Positions 12,060 through 23,321 of a DNA stretch of 64,000 nucleotides are shown one piece after another. The translations under genes were made by a program, and so were the position numbers. The stretch covers positions 584,894-648,893 of the forward strand of contig WJYB01000002.1 in the NCBI GenBank assembly GCA_009668015.1, in the 5' to 3' direction. A model generated the notes under the pieces. It saw nothing but the letters and a program-made list of their open reading frames with translations, was not told the DNA's origin and made no database searches. Every line of letters starts with the position of its first letter. The stretch's first letter is position 1. The stretch is from Enterobacteriaceae bacterium RIT714. GTDB lineage: Bacteria; Pseudomonadota; Gammaproteobacteria; Enterobacterales; Enterobacteriaceae.

Positions 12060-12698
12060 TTAACCTCGGCCAAGACGCATTTCGCGTTCCGGTTCTGTCA
12101 GAGAAGCGAGGAAAGAGTCGCGCTCGAATACGCGAGTCATGTAGCCTTTAAGCTCTTTTGCGCCAGGACCACTGAACTCAACGCCCAACACCTGCAGACG
12201 CCATAACAGCGGAGCCAGATAGCAATCAACCAGGCTGAATTCATCACTCAGGAAGAAAGGTTTCTGACCGAATACAGGTGCGATGGCCAACAGCTCTTCG
12301 CGCAATTGCTTACGAGCAGCATCGGCTTCAGAGGATGAACCGTTAACAATAACGTTCATCAGTGTGTACCAGTCTTTCTCGATACGCTGCATGTACAGGC
12401 GGCTTTCACCACGCGCAACCGGATAAACCGGCATCAGCGGCGGATGAGGGAATCGCTCATCCAGATATTCCATAATGATGCGGGATTCCCACAGGGTCAG
12501 CTCGCGATCCACCAGCGTTGGTACGCTCTGGTTCGGGTTGAGATCGATCAGATCCTGAGGTGGGTTATCCTTTTCCACATGCTCGATCTCAAAACTGACA
12601 CCCTTTTCGGCCAGCACGATACGAACCTGATGGCTATAGATGTCAGTAGGACCAGAAAACAGCGTCATTACCGAACGTTTGTTGGCAGCGACAGCCAT
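12060..12698 (-). CDS. sspA: Stringent starvation protein A
   Basis: SspA binds RNA polymerase and alters transcription in starvation and acid stress. It has a glutathione S-transferase fold but no known GST activity. The 212-residue protein shows an N-terminal thioredoxin-like half (MTLFSGPTDIYSHQVRIVLAEKG), NQSVPTLVDRELTLWESRII, and a helical C-terminal half with DEFSLVDCYLAPLLWRL. Length and start match the E. coli protein. First gene of sspAB. Confidence 0.96.
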   Translation of the reverse strand: MAVAANKRSVMTLFSGPTDIYSHQVRIVLAEKGVSFEIEHVEKDNPPQDLIDLNPNQSVPTLVDRELTLWESRIIMEYLDERFPHPPLMPVYPVARGESRLYMQRIEKDWYTLMNVIVNGSSSEADAARKQLREELLAIAPVFGQKPFFLSDEFSLVDCYLAPLLWRLQVLGVEFSGPGAKELKGYMTRVFERDSFLASLTEPEREMRLGRG

Positions 12699-12951
12699 GA
12701 AAACCTCCAGGTATAGTCAGAATATTACTGCTACCGGCCACGCGGGCCAGCCAGATGATTTGTTACCCATCTCAGAGAACGCTCAGCATTGTTCAATAAT
12801 CGAACAAAAATCGAGTATTCACGGACATTTGGGCAGAAAATTGGATGATAGTTTACCAGATTTTACCGGCTTTGTGGTGAGGGGATTCTGGAAATGCTGA
12901 AAAAGAGCTGATAATCAAATAAATACTGTGGATAACCGCAAGATTATCCAT
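12699..12951. promoter_or_regulatory. sspA upstream region
   Basis: Gene-free sequence between sspA and the rpsI terminator, presumably holding the sspA promoter. The only structure I see is a short inverted repeat, TTGTTC (12789-12794) and GAACAA (12802-12807). No ORF in it is convincing. Confidence 0.5.
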
Positions 12952-12978
12952 AAAAAAAACCCGCCGAAGCGGGTTTTT
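12952..12978 (-). terminator. Terminator of rplM-rpsI
   Basis: On the minus strand AAAAACCCGC, TTCG, GCGGG is followed by eight T residues. It begins about 30 bases after the rpsI stop. Confidence 0.93.
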
Positions 12979-13009
12979 CGCCAATCTTTCTGCCAAAGCA
13001 GAAAAAAGA

Positions 13010-13405
<396 letters not shown>

Positions 13406-13417
13406 CTATAATCCCGA

Positions 13418-13870
<453 letters not shown>

Positions 13871-14080
13871 TTACACGTTGGTGAACACCCAAACGTTTAG
13901 TCAGTTGAGGCTCACACGACAAAGTCCGGCAAACCTACCCCTTCGAATAGCCTATGCCAGCACATAGAAAGTTTTGGGAAAAAAACCTTCTCGTAACGTG
14001 GGGTCGCAAGATTATAGAGAAGTCGAGGTCAAAGATCGACCCCTAAATGTGATTAGTCGCAAGGTTTTCGCCGGGGGATT

Positions 14081-14114
14081 GCCGGGCGGCGGCTATGCCT
14101 TACCCGGCCTGCGG
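14081..14114. repeat. REP (PU) element downstream of zapE
   Basis: The sequence reads GCCGGGCGGCGGCTATGCCT then TACCCGGCCTGCGG, close to the REP pattern of GCCGG..GGCG..CGCCTTA-CCGGCCT. It lies in the gap between the zapE stop and the rplM promoter region, the usual intergenic setting. Confidence 0.8.
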
Positions 14115-14127
14115 CACAGTGAGATAT

Positions 14128-15252
14128 TTAAGGCATGTGCGGACGCTTCAGGTACTCTTCGCTCTGCATTTCCTGCAGCCGCGATAAACAGCGCTGGAAC
14201 TCAAATTTCAGTCGCTCCCCCTGATAGACCTCATACAGCGGGACATCAGCGCTGACAACAAGCTTCACATGGCGCTCGTAAAACTCATCCACCAGCGCGA
14301 TAAAGCGACGGGCTTCGCTCTCCATGAGCGACGTCATAACCGGCACATCAAACAACATGACAGTATGGAAGAGACGCGACAACGCGATATAGTCATGCTG
14401 GCTGCGGGCATCGACGCACAGCGTGGCAAAAGAGACAGCCAGAGTTTGGTTTTCCACTCCGCGTGTTTTCAGGGGACGGTGGTTAATCTCCAGTTCTGGC
14501 GCGTTGTCACGCTTTGCGCCCGCCAGAGCCAGCCACAGCGTATCCATTTGGCGCTGCGTCTCATCATTTAATGGCGATAACCACAGATGCGCCTGAGTCA
14601 GGGTACGCAGGCGATAATCCACTCCTGCATCCACATTCATGACGTCGCAATGCGCTTTTATGGCATCGATCGCGGGCAGAAAACGCGCGCGCTGCAGACC
14701 ATTACGATACAACTCGTCAGGCGGAATGTTCGAGGTTGCCACCAGCGTGATGCCCCGTGCAAAAAGGGCTTTCATCAGGCCGCCAAGCAGCATCGCATCG
14801 GTAATATCCGACACAAAGAATTCATCGAAGCACAGGACGTCTGTCTCTGCTTTAAAACGATCGGCGACTTTTTCCAGCGGATCGCTCTGTCCCTGCAAAG
14901 CGGTCAATTCATCATGAACGCGCAGCATAAAGCGGTGAAAGTGCAAACGTTGCTTACGGGTGCCCGGCAGGCTCTGATAAAACAGGTCCATCAGCCAGGT
15001 TTTTCCGCGCCCTACCCCGCCCCACATATAAAGACCCCGAGCCGGGGCGGCAGTCTGTGGCTCTTTTTTACCCAACAGTCGGCCAAACGCCGCTTTCAGA
15101 CCACCGCTTTGCGCGGTCTCTGTCGGTTCGCTCGTCAGTTTCTGATAGATAGTATTCAGGCGATTTACCGCCTCACGCTGAACGTCATCGGGCTGGTGAG
15201 TGCCCTCATCCAGGGCTTGTTGGTAACGGGATGTTGGGGACAGGTTTTGCAT
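14128..15252 (-). CDS. zapE: Cell division protein ZapE (AFG1-like ATPase)
   Basis: ZapE is an ATPase that associates with the Z-ring under stress; it is related to mitochondrial Afg1. The 374-residue protein has Walker A (GGVGRGKTWLMD, near residue 80), Walker B (VLCFDEFFVSD), and the conserved segment LVATSNIPPDELYRNGLQR. The length is typical. It is divergent from zapG, with 189 bases between them holding both promoters. Confidence 0.95.
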   Translation of the reverse strand: MQNLSPTSRYQQALDEGTHQPDDVQREAVNRLNTIYQKLTSEPTETAQSGGLKAAFGRLLGKKEPQTAAPARGLYMWGGVGRGKTWLMDLFYQSLPGTRKQRLHFHRFMLRVHDELTALQGQSDPLEKVADRFKAETDVLCFDEFFVSDITDAMLLGGLMKALFARGITLVATSNIPPDELYRNGLQRARFLPAIDAIKAHCDVMNVDAGVDYRLRTLTQAHLWLSPLNDETQRQMDTLWLALAGAKRDNAPELEINHRPLKTRGVENQTLAVSFATLCVDARSQHDYIALSRLFHTVMLFDVPVMTSLMESEARRFIALVDEFYERHVKLVVSADVPLYEVYQGERLKFEFQRCLSRLQEMQSEEYLKRPHMP

Positions 15253-15441
15253 AATCTTATTGTTATTCCTTCAATTAAAGCTCGCCAGATGACCCGACTG
15301 GCGAAAAAAAGGCCGTTCTACAGTACGCGATGATGCGTCAGGATTCCACTTCTGAAGGAATAGCGGTTATAGTGGCATAATCAGGCACAGGCAGGAGCCG
15401 CGCCAATACCCTACGGAACCACAAGACAACGGGAGAAGTTC

Positions 15442-15840
15442 ATGACCTGGGAATATGCGCTCATTGGTTTAGTCGTTGGCATCGCAATCGGTGCCGTGGC
15501 CATGCGTTTCGGTAATCGAAAATTGCGTCAGCAACAGTCGTTACAGTATGAACTGCAAAAAAACAAAGCTGAGCTGGAAGAGTATCGTGAAGAGTTGGTC
15601 AGCCATTTTGCCCGTAGCGCTGAGCTGCTGGACAACATGGCGACCGACTATCGTCAGCTGTATCAACACATGGCGAAAAGCTCCAGCAGCCTGCTGCCAG
15701 AAATGACCGCGGAAAGTAACCCGTTCCGTAACCGTCTGGCTGAGTCTGAAGCGGGCAACGATCAGGCGCCGGTTGAGATGCCGCGCGACTACTCGGACGG
15801 TGCTTCCGGACTGCTGCGCGGTGGCGCAAAACGCGATTAA
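15442..15840 (+). CDS. zapG: ZapG/YhcB inner-membrane division protein (DUF1043)
   Basis: YhcB (ZapG, also LapD in some papers) is an inner-membrane protein linked to division and envelope synthesis. The 132-residue protein has one N-terminal transmembrane helix (about residues 4-22), a charged coiled-coil stretch (KLRQQQSLQYELQKNKAELE, to about residue 60) and a flexible C-terminus. The start follows GGGAGAAG. A terminator closes the gene before degQ. Confidence 0.94.
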   Translation: MTWEYALIGLVVGIAIGAVAMRFGNRKLRQQQSLQYELQKNKAELEEYREELVSHFARSAELLDNMATDYRQLYQHMAKSSSSLLPEMTAESNPFRNRLAESEAGNDQAPVEMPRDYSDGASGLLRGGAKRD

Positions 15841-15862
15841 TCACACATCGACAATATATTTT

Positions 15863-15895
15863 ACGGGCGCAGGCATTGCGCCCGTCTTTTCTTTC
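15863..15895 (+). terminator. Terminator of zapG
   Basis: ACGGGCGCA and TGCGCCCGT form a perfect 9-bp stem with a 5-base loop followed by a T-rich run (CTTTTCTTT). Confidence 0.88.
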
Positions 15896-16010
15896 CCGTC
15901 CCAGCTATTATTTAGTCAAATACCTCATTGTTCAGTGGTTTAAAATTCAATAACATCAAACTGTTTTTGGGCCATTTTTCCTTAATTCCAGGTTACGAGA
16001 GCCAGCATCA

Positions 16011-17378
16011 ATGAAGAAAAAAAACCAGCTGTTAAGCGCGTTAGCGTTAAGTGTCGGGTTATCTCTCACTGCGTCCTGGCCTGTGGCCGCAGCGCTTCCT
16101 TCGCAAGTTCCCGGAGAAGCCGCTATTCCGAGCCTCGCCCCGATGCTTGAGAAAGTATTGCCTGCCGTGGTGAGCGTGAAGGTGGAAGGCACAGCGGCGC
16201 AAAGCCAGCGTGTGCCGGAAGAGCTCAAAAAATATTTTGGTGAAGATGGCCCTGACCAACAGACTCAACCGTTTGAAGGGCTTGGCTCCGGCGTCGTAAT
16301 TGATGCGACAAAAGGCTACGTACTGACCAATAACCATGTCATCAGCCAGGCTGACAAAATCAGCGTGCAGATGAATGATGGCCGGGAATTCGACGCTAAA
16401 TTGATTGGCGGCGACGATCAAAGCGACATTGCGCTGTTACAGATACAAAACCCCAGCCATCTTACCCAGATTGCGATCGCCGATTCCGACAAACTGCGCG
16501 TCGGTGATTTCGCGGTAGCAGTCGGCAACCCGTTCGGTTTAGGTCAGACGGCCACATCGGGAATTATCTCCGCGCTCGGTCGTAGTGGCCTGAATCTGGA
16601 AGGGCTGGAGAACTTTATCCAGACTGACGCCTCCATCAACCGCGGGAACTCCGGCGGCGCTCTGCTAAACCTCAACGGCGAACTGATTGGCATTAATACC
16701 GCGATTCTTGCCCCGGGCGGCGGCAGTATTGGTATCGGCTTTGCGATCCCCAGCAATATGGCCAAAACGCTGGCACAACAGTTGATTGAGTCTGGTGAAG
16801 TTAAACGCGGACTGCTGGGGATAAAAGGAATGGAGATGAGCGCTGATATCGCGAAAGCCTTCAATCTCAACGTCCAGCGCGGGGCATTCGTCAGTGAAGT
16901 GCTGGCAAATTCAGGCTCCGCGAAAGCAGGAGTGAAATCTGGCGACGTGATCGTCAGTCTGAACGGCAAGCCGCTGAGCAGCTTCGCCGAACTGCGCTCT
17001 CGCATTGCCACCACTGAACCGGGTACTAAAGTAAAACTGGGCCTGTTGCGCGATGGTAAACCGCTGGACGTCGAGGTGACGCTGGATAAAAGCACCTCTT
17101 CGTCGGCCAGCGCCGAGCTGATTGCCCCTGCGCTGCAAGGCGCGGCATTGAGTGACGGACAGCTTAAAGACGGAACTAAAGGCATCACCATTGAGAGCGT
17201 CGAAAAGAGCAGCCCGGCCGCGCAGGCAGGTCTGCATCAGGACGATGTGATCATTGGTGTAAACCGTAATCGCGTGCAGTCGATCGCTGAGATGCGCAAA
17301 TTACTGGAGAACAAACCCACGGTGATCGCGCTCCAGATCGTTCGCGGCAACGATACGCTCTACATTATATTACGCTAA
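16011..17378 (+). CDS. degQ: Periplasmic serine protease DegQ
   Basis: DegQ is a periplasmic HtrA protease/chaperone for misfolded envelope proteins. The 455-residue precursor has an N-terminal signal peptide (to about residue 28), a trypsin-like domain with His109 (TNNHV), Asp139 (SDIALL) and Ser214 (GNSGGAL), and two PDZ domains (about 260-350 and 365-455). Length equals E. coli DegQ. degS follows on the same strand after 90 bases that contain a large inverted repeat. Confidence 0.96.
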   Translation: MKKKNQLLSALALSVGLSLTASWPVAAALPSQVPGEAAIPSLAPMLEKVLPAVVSVKVEGTAAQSQRVPEELKKYFGEDGPDQQTQPFEGLGSGVVIDATKGYVLTNNHVISQADKISVQMNDGREFDAKLIGGDDQSDIALLQIQNPSHLTQIAIADSDKLRVGDFAVAVGNPFGLGQTATSGIISALGRSGLNLEGLENFIQTDASINRGNSGGALLNLNGELIGINTAILAPGGGSIGIGFAIPSNMAKTLAQQLIESGEVKRGLLGIKGMEMSADIAKAFNLNVQRGAFVSEVLANSGSAKAGVKSGDVIVSLNGKPLSSFAELRSRIATTEPGTKVKLGLLRDGKPLDVEVTLDKSTSSSASAELIAPALQGAALSDGQLKDGTKGITIESVEKSSPAAQAGLHQDDVIIGVNRNRVQSIAEMRKLLENKPTVIALQIVRGNDTLYIILR

Positions 17379-17389
17379 GCATTTGCCCT

Positions 17390-17419
17390 CCGGACATCAC
17401 CGCTGCGTGTGATGTCCGG
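17390..17419. terminator. Inverted repeat between degQ and degS
   Basis: CCGGACATCAC and GTGATGTCCGG form a perfect 11-bp stem with an 8-base loop, 11 bases after the degQ stop. There is no T run, so it may be a processing or stability hairpin rather than an intrinsic terminator. Confidence 0.5.
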
Positions 17420-17468
17420 ATAACTCATGCTATGCTGCAACCGTTCCTTAATTAACGACGCCCGCATC

Positions 17469-18536
17469 ATGGTTTTTAAGCTATTTCGTTCTGTCGCCAT
17501 CGGTTTGGTTGTTGGCGGCCTGTTACTGGCTGCAATGCCTTCGCTACGTCAGTTCAATAAACTGGCGACGCCGCAGTTCGACAGTACGGATGAGACGCCT
17601 GTTAGTTACAATCAGGCCGTTCGCCGTGCTGCCCCTGCCGTGGTTAACGTTTATAACCGCGGCCTTAATAGCTCTGCGCATAATCAGCTGGAGATCCGCA
17701 CTCTCGGGTCTGGTGTGATTATGGACGAGCGCGGCTATATCATTACGAACAAACATGTGATCAACGATGCCGATCAGATTATCGTTGCCCTGCAGGATGG
17801 CCGTGTCTTTGAAGCCTTACTGGTGGGATCCGATAGCCTGACCGACCTCGCGGTCCTCAAAATCAATGCCACGGGCGGATTGCCGGTCATTCCGATTAAT
17901 CGCAAGCGTACGCCGCATATCGGTGACGTGGTGATGGCCATCGGCAACCCTTATAATCTTGGTCAAACCATTACTCAGGGGATTATCAGCGCCACCGGTC
18001 GTATTGGCCTGAACCCTTCTGGCAGACAGAATTTCCTGCAAACGGATGCCTCCATCAATCACGGCAACTCCGGCGGCGCGCTGGTCAACTCGCTGGGTGA
18101 ACTGATGGGCATTAATACCTTATCGTTTGATAAGAGTAATGATGGCGAGACGCCCGAAGGGATCGGCTTTGCGATACCGTTCCAGCTGGCGACCAAAATT
18201 ATGGATAAGCTGATTCGCGATGGTCGCGTCATTCGTGGCTATATCGGGATTGGCGGACGTGAAATCGCGCCGCTTCATACCCAGGGCGGCGGCATCGACC
18301 CGATTCAGGGTATCGTCGTGAACGAAGTGACGCCTGGCGGCCCGGCGGCTAACGCGGGTCTTCAGGTCAATGACGTGATTGTTTCAGTGAATGGTATTCC
18401 GGCCCTCTCGGCGCTTGAAACCATGGACCAGGTCGCGGAGATTCGCCCCGGCTCTATTATTCCGGTGGAAGTGATGCGTAATGATAAGAAAATTACGCTT
18501 CAGGTCACCATTCAGGAATACCCCGCCACCAACTAA
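17469..18536 (+). CDS. degS: Site-1 protease DegS
   Basis: DegS is an inner-membrane HtrA protease that cuts RseA when unfolded porins bind its PDZ domain, starting the sigma-E response. The 355-residue protein has a single N-terminal transmembrane anchor (about residues 7-24), triad His96 (TNKHV), Asp126 (LTDLAVL) and Ser201 (HGNSGGAL), and one PDZ domain near 255-340. I chose the ATG of MVFKLFRSV; upstream codons would add 14 residues with no support, and this start gives the E. coli length. Confidence 0.96.
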   Translation: MVFKLFRSVAIGLVVGGLLLAAMPSLRQFNKLATPQFDSTDETPVSYNQAVRRAAPAVVNVYNRGLNSSAHNQLEIRTLGSGVIMDERGYIITNKHVINDADQIIVALQDGRVFEALLVGSDSLTDLAVLKINATGGLPVIPINRKRTPHIGDVVMAIGNPYNLGQTITQGIISATGRIGLNPSGRQNFLQTDASINHGNSGGALVNSLGELMGINTLSFDKSNDGETPEGIGFAIPFQLATKIMDKLIRDGRVIRGYIGIGGREIAPLHTQGGGIDPIQGIVVNEVTPGGPAANAGLQVNDVIVSVNGIPALSALETMDQVAEIRPGSIIPVEVMRNDKKITLQVTIQEYPATN

Positions 18537-18543
18537 AAGACAT

Positions 18544-18577
18544 AAAAAAACCGGAGCCACTTAAGCTCCGGTTTTTT
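18544..18577. terminator. Bidirectional terminator between degS and mdh
   Basis: A seven-A run, CCGGAGC, a 7-base loop, GCTCCGG and a six-T run make a symmetrical hairpin that can stop both convergent transcripts. Confidence 0.93.
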
Positions 18578-18594
18578 ATGCTCTGAATGTTCGC

Positions 18595-20409
<1,815 letters not shown>

Positions 20410-20786
20410 TCCGCCTCCCTGTCGCCTGTGGCGGCGGGGAACCTTCTGTATCAGCCTGGTTTAACGCCATAATCTGTTGCCCTTCTCTTTTGCAAATAGT
20501 GCTTTTCCCTGCCACTTTCCATTCATCCAGTGAATCACAAATCAACAGATCGCACAAAAAATCAAATTGTCATATCTTAATGATTTTTATAGATAAAGAT
20601 CACCAGCGCGTCGAAAAAACAACCATATTTATGCGTTTTAGTTATATAAATCATTTTTGTTAATACGTAATAACAGGCGAAACCATTAGCGTGTTATTAA
20701 TTTTTAGCGTGATTAGTGTATACTTGATTTTGTGATGAGGGTCACGAAACGAAAGACCCCAATAAAATTCGACGAGGTAAAGAATC
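20410..20786 (+). promoter_or_regulatory. argR-yhcN intergenic region with a CRP-like site
   Basis: A 377-base gene-free stretch that becomes AT-rich toward yhcN. It contains a possible -10 hexamer TATACT (20719-20724) and, just downstream, the CRP-like palindrome TGTGATGAGGGTCACG (20731-20746, 9 of 10 specified bases). No clear argR terminator with a T run was found; a GC-rich inverted repeat (CCGCC...GGCGG) follows the argR stop. Confidence 0.5.
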
Positions 20787-21050
20787 ATGAAAATCAAAAC
20801 GACTGTAGCCGCGCTGAGCGTACTGTCTGTTCTTTCTTTTGGTGCTTTTGCAGCCGACTCCATTAATGCCGATCAGGCGCAATCCCGTCAGGCAATCGGC
20901 ACCGTGTCCGTTGGCGCTATCGGTACCACTCCGATGGATATGCATGAAATGCTGAACAAAAAAGCGTCAGAACAGGGTGCATCTTCATACCGTATCATTG
21001 AAGCGCGTACCGGTGACCATTGGCACGCAACGGCTGAACTGTACAAATAA
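20787..21050 (+). CDS. yhcN: Periplasmic stress protein YhcN (DUF1471)
   Basis: An 87-residue secreted protein of the YhcN/BhsA family, tied in E. coli to peroxide, acid and cytoplasmic pH stress. The signal peptide runs to about residue 22 (SFGAFA|ADS). The mature domain ends with the family motif GDHWHATAELYK and contains SYRIIEARTG. Start follows GAGGTAAAG. A paralogue lies just downstream on the same strand. Confidence 0.94.
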   Translation: MKIKTTVAALSVLSVLSFGAFAADSINADQAQSRQAIGTVSVGAIGTTPMDMHEMLNKKASEQGASSYRIIEARTGDHWHATAELYK

Positions 21051-21158
21051 GTTTGAGCAACAATAAGTAACGTAATGATCTGATCAACGGCACCAGGCAT
21101 AAAAAAAGCGGTTCAACCCTTCTCGCCGTTGAGAGAAAACTATTCAGGAGTAATGACT

Positions 21159-21425
21159 ATGAACACTAAATTAATCATCGCCACCCTTGGTCTGGCTTCC
21201 GTCCTGTCTTTCGGTGCCAGCGCTGCTGTTCAGCAGGTTAACGCTGAACAAGCACAAAATCTGCAATCCATGGGAAGCATCTCTGTTTCATCAGTAGGCG
21301 GCTCTCCGATGGATGTCCGTCAGGAACTGTCAGCCAAAGCTGAAAAAGCAGGCGCCAGCAGCTATCGAGTCACCGAGTTGAATGAAGGTGACCACTGGCA
21401 CGCCACGGCTGAACTGTACAAATAA
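21159..21425 (+). CDS. Second YhcN-family periplasmic protein (DUF1471)
   Basis: An 88-residue paralogue of the upstream gene with the same plan: signal peptide (MNTKLIIATLGLASVLSFGA, cut after about residue 22), a SYRVTELNEG segment and the identical C-terminus GDHWHATAELYK. An in-frame ATG ten codons earlier exists, and another two codons earlier lies too close to AGGAG; the chosen ATG sits 8 bases after AGGAG. E. coli K-12 has only one gene here as I recall, so this is probably a local duplication that has diverged. A strong terminator follows. Confidence 0.9.
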   Translation: MNTKLIIATLGLASVLSFGASAAVQQVNAEQAQNLQSMGSISVSSVGGSPMDVRQELSAKAEKAGASSYRVTELNEGDHWHATAELYK

Positions 21426-21453
21426 ACCCTCGTCGTATCTCATCATACGACTT

Positions 21454-21485
21454 GCCCCTGACGCTGTTTTGTCAGGGGCTTTTTT
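21454..21485 (+). terminator. Terminator of the yhcN pair
   Basis: GCCCCTGAC and GTCAGGGGC form a perfect 9-bp stem with an 8-base loop and six T residues. Confidence 0.94.
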
Positions 21486-21496
21486 ATATCCAACAA

Positions 21497-21769
21497 TCAG
21501 CGGCGGACGTTAAAACGCAGTTGTCCTTCCAGCTCTTCTTCCGCTTCATCAAACAGCAGAATCAGCGCACCAAAGCGCCGGCGAAGCTTTTCGGGTAAAT
21601 GGGTAAATTCAATCTCAAGCGGCATCGGTAACCCTTCGCCCGTCACAACATCCCACAGTGAATCAAGATTGGTTACCTTTTCCCGTTCAAGGCCGAAGGT
21701 GCGAGCAAACTCGCGAAAGAAGTCTTCCTGACTGTCGATTTCGTCAAAATCAAAAGTATAGATATTCAT
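21497..21769 (-). CDS. yhcO: Barstar-family protein YhcO
   Basis: A 90-residue acidic protein of the barstar (RNase inhibitor) fold family, [21 protein letters not shown] at the start and [14 protein letters not shown] segment ([12 protein letters not shown]) in the middle. Its partner, if any, is unknown; no barnase-like RNase gene is adjacent. It is convergent with the yhcN pair and lies 48 bases downstream of the aldehyde dehydrogenase gene, with a GGGCGGC/GCCGCCC hairpin in that gap. Confidence 0.92.
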   Translation of the reverse strand: MNIYTFDFDEIDSQEDFFREFARTFGLEREKVTNLDSLWDVVTGEGLPMPLEIEFTHLPEKLRRRFGALILLFDEAEEELEGQLRFNVRR

Positions 21770-21790
21770 TGCCAGCCACCCTGTCCGGAC

Positions 21791-21808
21791 GGGCGGCTAA
21801 TGCCGCCC
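21791..21808. repeat. Small inverted repeat between aldehyde dehydrogenase gene and yhcO
   Basis: GGGCGGC and GCCGCCC form a 7-bp perfect stem with a TAAT loop. No T run follows on either strand; function unknown. Confidence 0.45.
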
Positions 21809-21817
21809 TGACGATTA

Positions 21818-23272
21818 TTATAATCCCCCAATATGCAGGGTTTTCACTTCAAGAAACTCTTCCAGCCCGAGAACCGATCCCTCGCGGCCCAGGCCCGACT
21901 CTTTCACGCCGCCGAAGGGCCCCAGCTCAGTCGATACCGCACACTCATTAATCCCGATCATGCCGCTCTCAATGGCTTGCGAGACGCGAAAAACGCGGGA
22001 CAGATTTTGCGTATAGAAATAAGCCGCCAGACCAAACGGGGTATTGTTCGCGCGCTGGATCACCTCCTCTTCCGAGGTAAAGCGGAAGCAGGCGGCAACC
22101 GGGCCAAAAGTCTCTTCTTCCGCCAGTTTCATTCCCTCATGGCAATCCCCCAGGACCGTTGGCAGCCAGAAATTTCCGCCGAGCGAATGGGTTTTACCGC
22201 CAGCCAGAACTGTCGCGCCTTTGGCGACGGCATCTTCGACATGCTCGCGCACTTTATCTACCGCGGAAGGTTCAATCAGGGGGCCAACCACCACCCCCTC
22301 ATCGAGGCCATTCCCCACTTTCAGCGCATTAACCGCATCGGCAAGTTGGCTGACAAACGAATCGTAGATGGATTCATGAATATAAAAACGGTTAACGCTG
22401 ACGCAAACCTGTCCGGCGTTACGGAATTTATTGGCGATGGCCCCCTTCACGGCGGCGTCAATATCGGCGTCTTCAAAGACGATATAAGGTGCGTTGCCCC
22501 CAAGCTCCATCGAGACTTTCTTCATGGTTTCAGCAGCATTACGCACCAGCGTTTTGCCGACCGCGGTCGAGCCGGTAAACGAAATTTTACGCACGTCATG
22601 GCTGGCCATAATCGCATCGCTGATTTCATGCGTGTTCCCGGCTACGGCATTAAGCACACCGTCCGGAACACCGGCTTTTTTCGCCAGCGTCAGCAGCGCA
22701 AAGGCGCTCAGCGGGGTGTTGTTTGCGGGTTTAATGACCCCGGTACAGCCTGCGGCCAGCGCCGGGCCAAGTTTACGGGTCAGCATCGCCATCGGGAAAT
22801 TCCACGGGGTAATGGCGGCCACGACGCCTATCGGTTCACGCGTCGCCAGAATGCGGGAGCCGGGTTTAACCGGCGGAATAATTTCGCCATTGGCACGCTT
22901 GGCCTGCTCGGCAAACCACTGAATAAAGCTGGCGGCATATTCGACTTCGCCTTCCGCTTCTTTTAATGGCTTCCCTTGCTCGGTGGTCATCAGTCGTCCG
23001 AGCCAGCTTTTATTTTCGATAATCAGCTCGTACCAGCGATAGAGGATAGCCGAACGCTCTTTCGCCGTTTTTGCTCGCCATGCAGGAAAGGCTCGGCTCG
23101 CAGCCGCAATGGCTTCTTCTGTTTCTTTTTTACCTGCTTTTGCCACTTTGGCAACGATCTCGCCCGTTGCCGGGTTAAGCACATCGAACGTGGTATTCAA
23201 CGTTTTCCATACGCCGTCTACCAGATATCCGGTCTGAAAAAGCGCATTATCCTGGAGTGCCTGGGTTGTCAT
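21818..23272 (-). CDS. NAD(P)-dependent succinate-semialdehyde dehydrogenase-like enzyme
   Basis: A 484-residue aldehyde dehydrogenase. Visible catalytic elements are Asn158 (TPWNFP), Lys181 (VIKPAN), Glu256 (MELGGNAP) and nucleophile Cys290 (NAGQVCVSVNRFYI). Overall it is closest to the GabD/Sad type, so the likely reaction is oxidation of succinate semialdehyde or a similar short aldehyde; the true substrate is unknown. Two residues after the nucleophile it has Ser where E. coli GabD, as I recall, has a second Cys. The start has AGGAGG five bases upstream; an upstream extension of 29 residues is unsupported. It lies between yhcO and aaeB, where E. coli has no such gene, and is separated from aaeB by a terminator, so it probably has its own promoter. 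Confidence 0.88.
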   Translation of the reverse strand: MTTQALQDNALFQTGYLVDGVWKTLNTTFDVLNPATGEIVAKVAKAGKKETEEAIAAASRAFPAWRAKTAKERSAILYRWYELIIENKSWLGRLMTTEQGKPLKEAEGEVEYAASFIQWFAEQAKRANGEIIPPVKPGSRILATREPIGVVAAITPWNFPMAMLTRKLGPALAAGCTGVIKPANNTPLSAFALLTLAKKAGVPDGVLNAVAGNTHEISDAIMASHDVRKISFTGSTAVGKTLVRNAAETMKKVSMELGGNAPYIVFEDADIDAAVKGAIANKFRNAGQVCVSVNRFYIHESIYDSFVSQLADAVNALKVGNGLDEGVVVGPLIEPSAVDKVREHVEDAVAKGATVLAGGKTHSLGGNFWLPTVLGDCHEGMKLAEEETFGPVAACFRFTSEEEVIQRANNTPFGLAAYFYTQNLSRVFRVSQAIESGMIGINECAVSTELGPFGGVKESGLGREGSVLGLEEFLEVKTLHIGGL

Positions 23273-23321
23273 GTGTCCTCCTGATCTGGGTTTAAGAGCC
23301 TGCCAGATTAAGTATAGCCAT

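Noticed and set aside
21833..22966. 377-codon plus-strand frame opposite the aldehyde dehydrogenase
   Set aside because: The minus-strand enzyme has all catalytic residues, so the opposite frame is a by-product.
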